A stretch of 9,446 nt of DNA from an uncultured Syntrophobacteraceae bacterium (lineage in GTDB: Bacteria; Desulfobacterota; Syntrophobacteria; Syntrophobacterales; Syntrophobacteraceae), in NCBI GenBank assembly GCA_937889795.1, contig CALBZH010000821.1, forward strand, positions 1-9,446. Reading direction: 5' to 3'. The position numbers were made by a program, and so were the translations under genes. The first letter of the stretch is position 1; each line of letters begins with the position of its first letter. Shown here piece by piece: positions 6,346-9,446 of the stretch. The notes under the pieces were generated by a model. The model searched no databases. It worked only from the letters and a program-made list of their open reading frames with translations, and had not been told where the DNA came from.

Positions 6346-9300
6346 TCAAGCCTCCCGAATCAGCTGCAGGAGCTCTTCGGCCGAGATCTTTCCGCTGAGG
6401 TCGCTTCCGTCAAGGAGGCTGGTGGCGAGGTCACGCTTGTCCTGGTGCAGCTGAACGATCTTCTCCTCGATGGTCCCCTGCGTGACGAGACGGTAAACGG
6501 TCACGGGATGCTGCTGCCCGATTCGGTGAGCCCGGTCCGAGGCCTGGTCTTCGACGGCCGGGTTCCACCACGGGTCCATGTGAATCACGTAGTCGGCCGC
6601 CGTGAGGTTGAGCCCGAGTCCTCCCGCCTTGAGACTGATCAGGAACAGGTCTCCGCGCCCCGCCTGGAAATCATCCACCTGCTGCTTACGCTCCTTCGGA
6701 ACCGTACTCCCGTCGAGATAGCGGTAGTCGATGCCCTTTTGATCCAGGTAGCCTCGGATGAGCTGCAGATGGGTTACGAACTGGCTGAACACCAGGGCCT
6801 TGTGGCGGCTCTCCAGGAGCTCCGTAACCACTTCTCCGAAAAGCTGCAGCTTGGAGCTCGCCAGTGGACTGTCCGAAAAGACGAGCTTCGGGTTGCAGGC
6901 GGCCTGCCGCAACCGCGTGATTTCCGCAAGGATCTTCAGATGCTTCTGGCCGACGGGCGAATTGTCTTTCTCCAGCGTTTCGAGTGCCCGTTGCCGGAGG
7001 GCTTCGTAGAAGGATGCCTCTTCGGGGCTCATCTCGACGCGCAGCACCACTTCCGTCCTGGGGGGCAGCTCCTCCAATACCTGGGATTTTAACCTGCGCA
7101 GAATGAAGGGCTGAACGAGCTTTTTCAAACGCTTCCTGCTTTCACGGTTCCCGTAGCGCTCGATGGGAATGGCGAACCGCTCGTTGAAGCGCTTGAGGGA
7201 TCCCAGCAGACCAGGGTTGATAAAGTTGAACAGGGTGTAGAATTCGCTCAGGTGGTTCTCGATCGGGGTTCCCGTGGTGATGAGCTTGAACTCCCCGTTC
7301 AGGCTCATGGCGGCCTGCGACCGCTTGGTCATGATGTTCTTGATGGCTTGGGCTTCATCAAGAACGATGGTGCGCCAGGTGCGCGAGCTCAAGAGCTCGG
7401 TCTCCAGCTGCAAGAGACCATAGCTGCAAACCAGGACGTCGTGGGCGGCAAGGCTCTTGACGAGCACTTCCCGCTGGGAGCCGCCGAAGACGATGGGGTT
7501 TAAGGTCGGCGTGAACCGTCTGGCTTCCGTGATCCAGTTCATGCAGACGGACGTGGGTGCCACAACGAGGGTGGGACCCTCCGTCGCGCGTGCGAGGATG
7601 ACCGAAAGGGCCTGGAGGGTCTTGCCGAGCCCCATGTCGTCGGCCAGGCAGGCGCCGATGCCGAGATGGGCCAGCCGGGACAGCCAGACGTACCCTTCGA
7701 CCTGGTAATCGCGCAGCTCGGCCTTCAAGGTCGAAGGCAGAACAGGTTGGATCTCTTGTGCATTGCGGATGGAAAGGAGGCGAGTCTTCCAGCCATCATC
7801 GGCGTCCAGGTGGGACAGCTTTTCAGTGAAATCCTCCAAGGCCATCGCCGCCAGGGGATGCATGCGGATTTCCTTGCCCCGACGCTCGGCGTACGATTCC
7901 AGATCCTGGAGGCGCTTTCTGAGCTCGTTTGTCAAGGCCAGGAACTGACCTTCACCAAGGGGCACGAAGCGTGACGTGCTTGCTTGGAGGAGCTCCAGGA
8001 GCTTGCGCATGTCGAAGACCAGATCCTGGTCCACCTGCAGGTCACCGCTCAGCTCGAACCAGTGGGCCTTGCTGCGTATTTTGAGCCGCAGCTGATCAAA
8101 GGAGATCTCCCGCGTGACACGCAGCTTTTCGCCTTCCGGCCACTCAACGACCGCTTCTCCTTTGTCCTGCAAAGTTTTCAGATCCAGAAGGGCTTGGAGG
8201 CAGTCCTCCGGATCATCCAGCACCCATTGCCGCTCCGACTCGGGCAGCCGTGCAAGCACGGGGCAAGCCGTCTCGACGGCATCGGCCAGCTCCTTTTCGC
8301 GCTTGCGATCCCGCTGCGTCTGGAGCTTCGTGCCTTCCACCTCCGTGAAGATGCTGCTGGCGCCCGTGCCGGGCTTGAGGTAGGGGCCGCCGGTGCCAAA
8401 GGGCCTGACGAAGATCTCGAAGCGGAATCCGGTTCCGGAGGGGAGCAGGTGGATGTGCGGAGTGGGGTTCGACTGGACCTCCTTGGCCTCCTTGGAGGTT
8501 CCCCCGACGCTCGAGTGAACGAGCATGTGGGAGGAAAGGCCGGCGATGGCGGTCAGCACCTCCTCCTTCGCCGATGAGGGCACTTTCAGTCCCTTGTTTC
8601 CCAGGATCTTGGCGATCCGCCTATGGTTCTCCGTGAGCTCGATCACCTTGTACCGCGTCGGGGTCTCCTTGACGATGACGTGCCGCTCCGTGGCGACCGG
8701 TGTGGCGAAGCGGATGGAAAGCTGGGAGCCGGACTGGGTGACCGCAACTTCGGGCTCGCCCTTGACGACTTCGATCGGGGTTTCGGGCGAGTCTTCAAGA
8801 AACAGGTTCGGATGCCCGATCAGGGCCGGGATCGCCTTTTCCATGTTGAGCGTGTAGCCGGGGCTGTAATACCGGTAGACTTCCCGTTCGACCGCTTGAC
8901 GCAGCGTCTGGTCCTGCGGGGTCAGGTTGTCGAGACCCGCTCCGGAGGCGAGCCTGGAAAGGGCCACCGGGCGTCCTTTGGTCCAATTGCCCCTGGCGCC
9001 GCGCTTCTGCTCGAGGGGCTGGAGGCGCAGGAAGTCCTTATGGAGACCGACGAGCCAGATCAAGCGGGTGTCCGCCGCCGGGGCCCTGGCCTGATCCGCC
9101 TGGGAGGTGATCTCGATCAGGGCATGGAGGCTGCGCTGCCACGGCTCTTCGATGCGCAGCGTCGCTACGAAAGACTGCATTCCAGTTTCCGAGCGGACCT
9201 TGTCGATGTAGTTGCGGCGAATCGGCGTGTTCTCTTCGACTCGGCACAGCAGCTCGGCACATTCCATGGCCAGCCAGGTCTGACCGACATCCCTGGCCTG

Positions 9301-9401
9301 GATGAAAAGCTTGCTCAACCGGTCGATCCAGTCCTGCGTCAGGCTTCCCTCAAGGTAATAGTACGCCAGCGACGCAAAGAACAACGACCAGGGGGTTGCG
9401 G
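6346..9401 (-). CDS. SNF2-family helicase/translocase, N-terminus missing
   Basis: About 1,017 native residues of a SWI2/SNF2 (RapA/HepA-like) ATPase that moves along double-stranded DNA and remodels protein-DNA complexes. The ATPase core is complete. Numbered from 9399, it has LRDYQVEGYVWL before the Walker A DDMGLGKT (587-594), the Walker B DEAQAIKN (681-688), TTGTPIENHLSEFYTLF (708-724), VFSQFVTHL in the second RecA domain (870-878), KAGGLGLN (924-931) and the arginine-finger motif QASDRAHRIGQ (952-962). It ends in ISAEELLQLIREA, typical of bacterial SNF2 proteins. The roughly 550 residues before the core are the poorly characterised accessory region of bacterial SNF2 proteins. No zinc-binding SWIM motif is visible, but it could lie in the missing part. 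The true start is off the contig; the apparent GTG at 9435 is adapter sequence. There is no phage, restriction or DISARM partner gene, so a defence role is not supported. Confidence 0.95.
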
Positions 9402-9446
9402 AGATCGGAAGAGCACACGTCTGAACTCCAGTCACGAGTGGATATC
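9402..9446 (+). other. Illumina TruSeq adapter with index (assembly contamination)
   Basis: The last 45 bases begin AGATCGGAAGAGC and continue as the standard TruSeq index adapter through CCAGTCAC at 9435. GAGTGG at 9436-9441 matches TruSeq index 23, and ATATC matches the start of the following constant part. On the minus strand it translates to the well-known artefact peptide MTGVQTCALPI, fused in frame to the SNF2 protein. This stretch is not part of the genome and should be trimmed. Confidence 0.98.

Noticed and set aside
6346..6348. Read-through or selenocysteine at the SNF2 TGA
   Set aside because: The protein already ends like other bacterial SNF2 proteins, and no SECIS-like hairpin was apparent downstream.
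9402..9435. The GTG start of the SNF2 protein and its first 11 codons
   Set aside because: These bases are Illumina adapter sequence, so this is neither a real start nor a real peptide.
1..9446. A novel defence island or CRISPR system around the SNF2 gene
   Set aside because: No nuclease, methylase, repeat array or other defence gene is visible. The SNF2 protein alone is a common chromosomal gene and its neighbours are metabolic.

Overview
The window is about 9.4 kb of a GC-rich bacterial contig (roughly 60% GC in the coding parts). Every gene I can support lies on the minus strand, so transcription runs from high to low coordinates. The GC content and the gene set fit an uncultured, heterotrophic proteobacterium or related lineage, possibly Desulfobacterota-like, but nothing here fixes the taxonomy. 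The contig is draft quality: its right end (9402-9446) is not biological DNA but an Illumina TruSeq adapter with its index.

In transcription order: (1) 9401-6346, a large SNF2-type helicase/translocase. Its N-terminus is cut off by the contig end, and the apparent GTG start is made of adapter sequence. (2) 6345-6006, a relatively AT-rich gap (about 49% GC over 6061-6300) with a candidate promoter, a small dyad and a doubtful 133-codon ORF. (3) 6005-692, five genes with overlapping stop and start codons: an AMP-forming acetyl-CoA synthetase-like ligase, the alpha and beta E1 subunits of a pyruvate/2-oxoacid (or acetoin) dehydrogenase, a lipoyl-bearing E2 acyltransferase, and a small acyl carrier protein (ACP). 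(4) 691-478, a 214-bp gap with a GC hairpin and a perfect 14-bp palindrome overlapping the next ribosome binding site. (5) 477-115, a carboxymuconolactone decarboxylase/AhpD-like CxxC protein. (6) 92-1, the first 30 codons of a gene whose start resembles DksA/TraR zinc-finger proteins, running off the left edge.

The five-gene unit looks like one metabolic module. E1 would decarboxylate a 2-oxoacid on thiamine diphosphate, E2 would carry the acyl group on lipoyl-Lys42 and pass it to CoA, and the ligase would make acyl-CoA from the free acid. No E3 (dihydrolipoamide dehydrogenase) and no lipoate synthesis or attachment gene is visible, so these must be supplied from elsewhere. The unusual member is the ACP, translationally coupled to E2. 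It might supply octanoyl groups for lipoylation of E2 or accept its acyl product. The nearby AhpD-like protein raises a second possibility, a lipoyl-to-CxxC electron relay like the one described in Mycobacterium tuberculosis. I saw no CRISPR array, tRNA, rRNA, insertion sequence or defence system other than the generic SNF2 protein.
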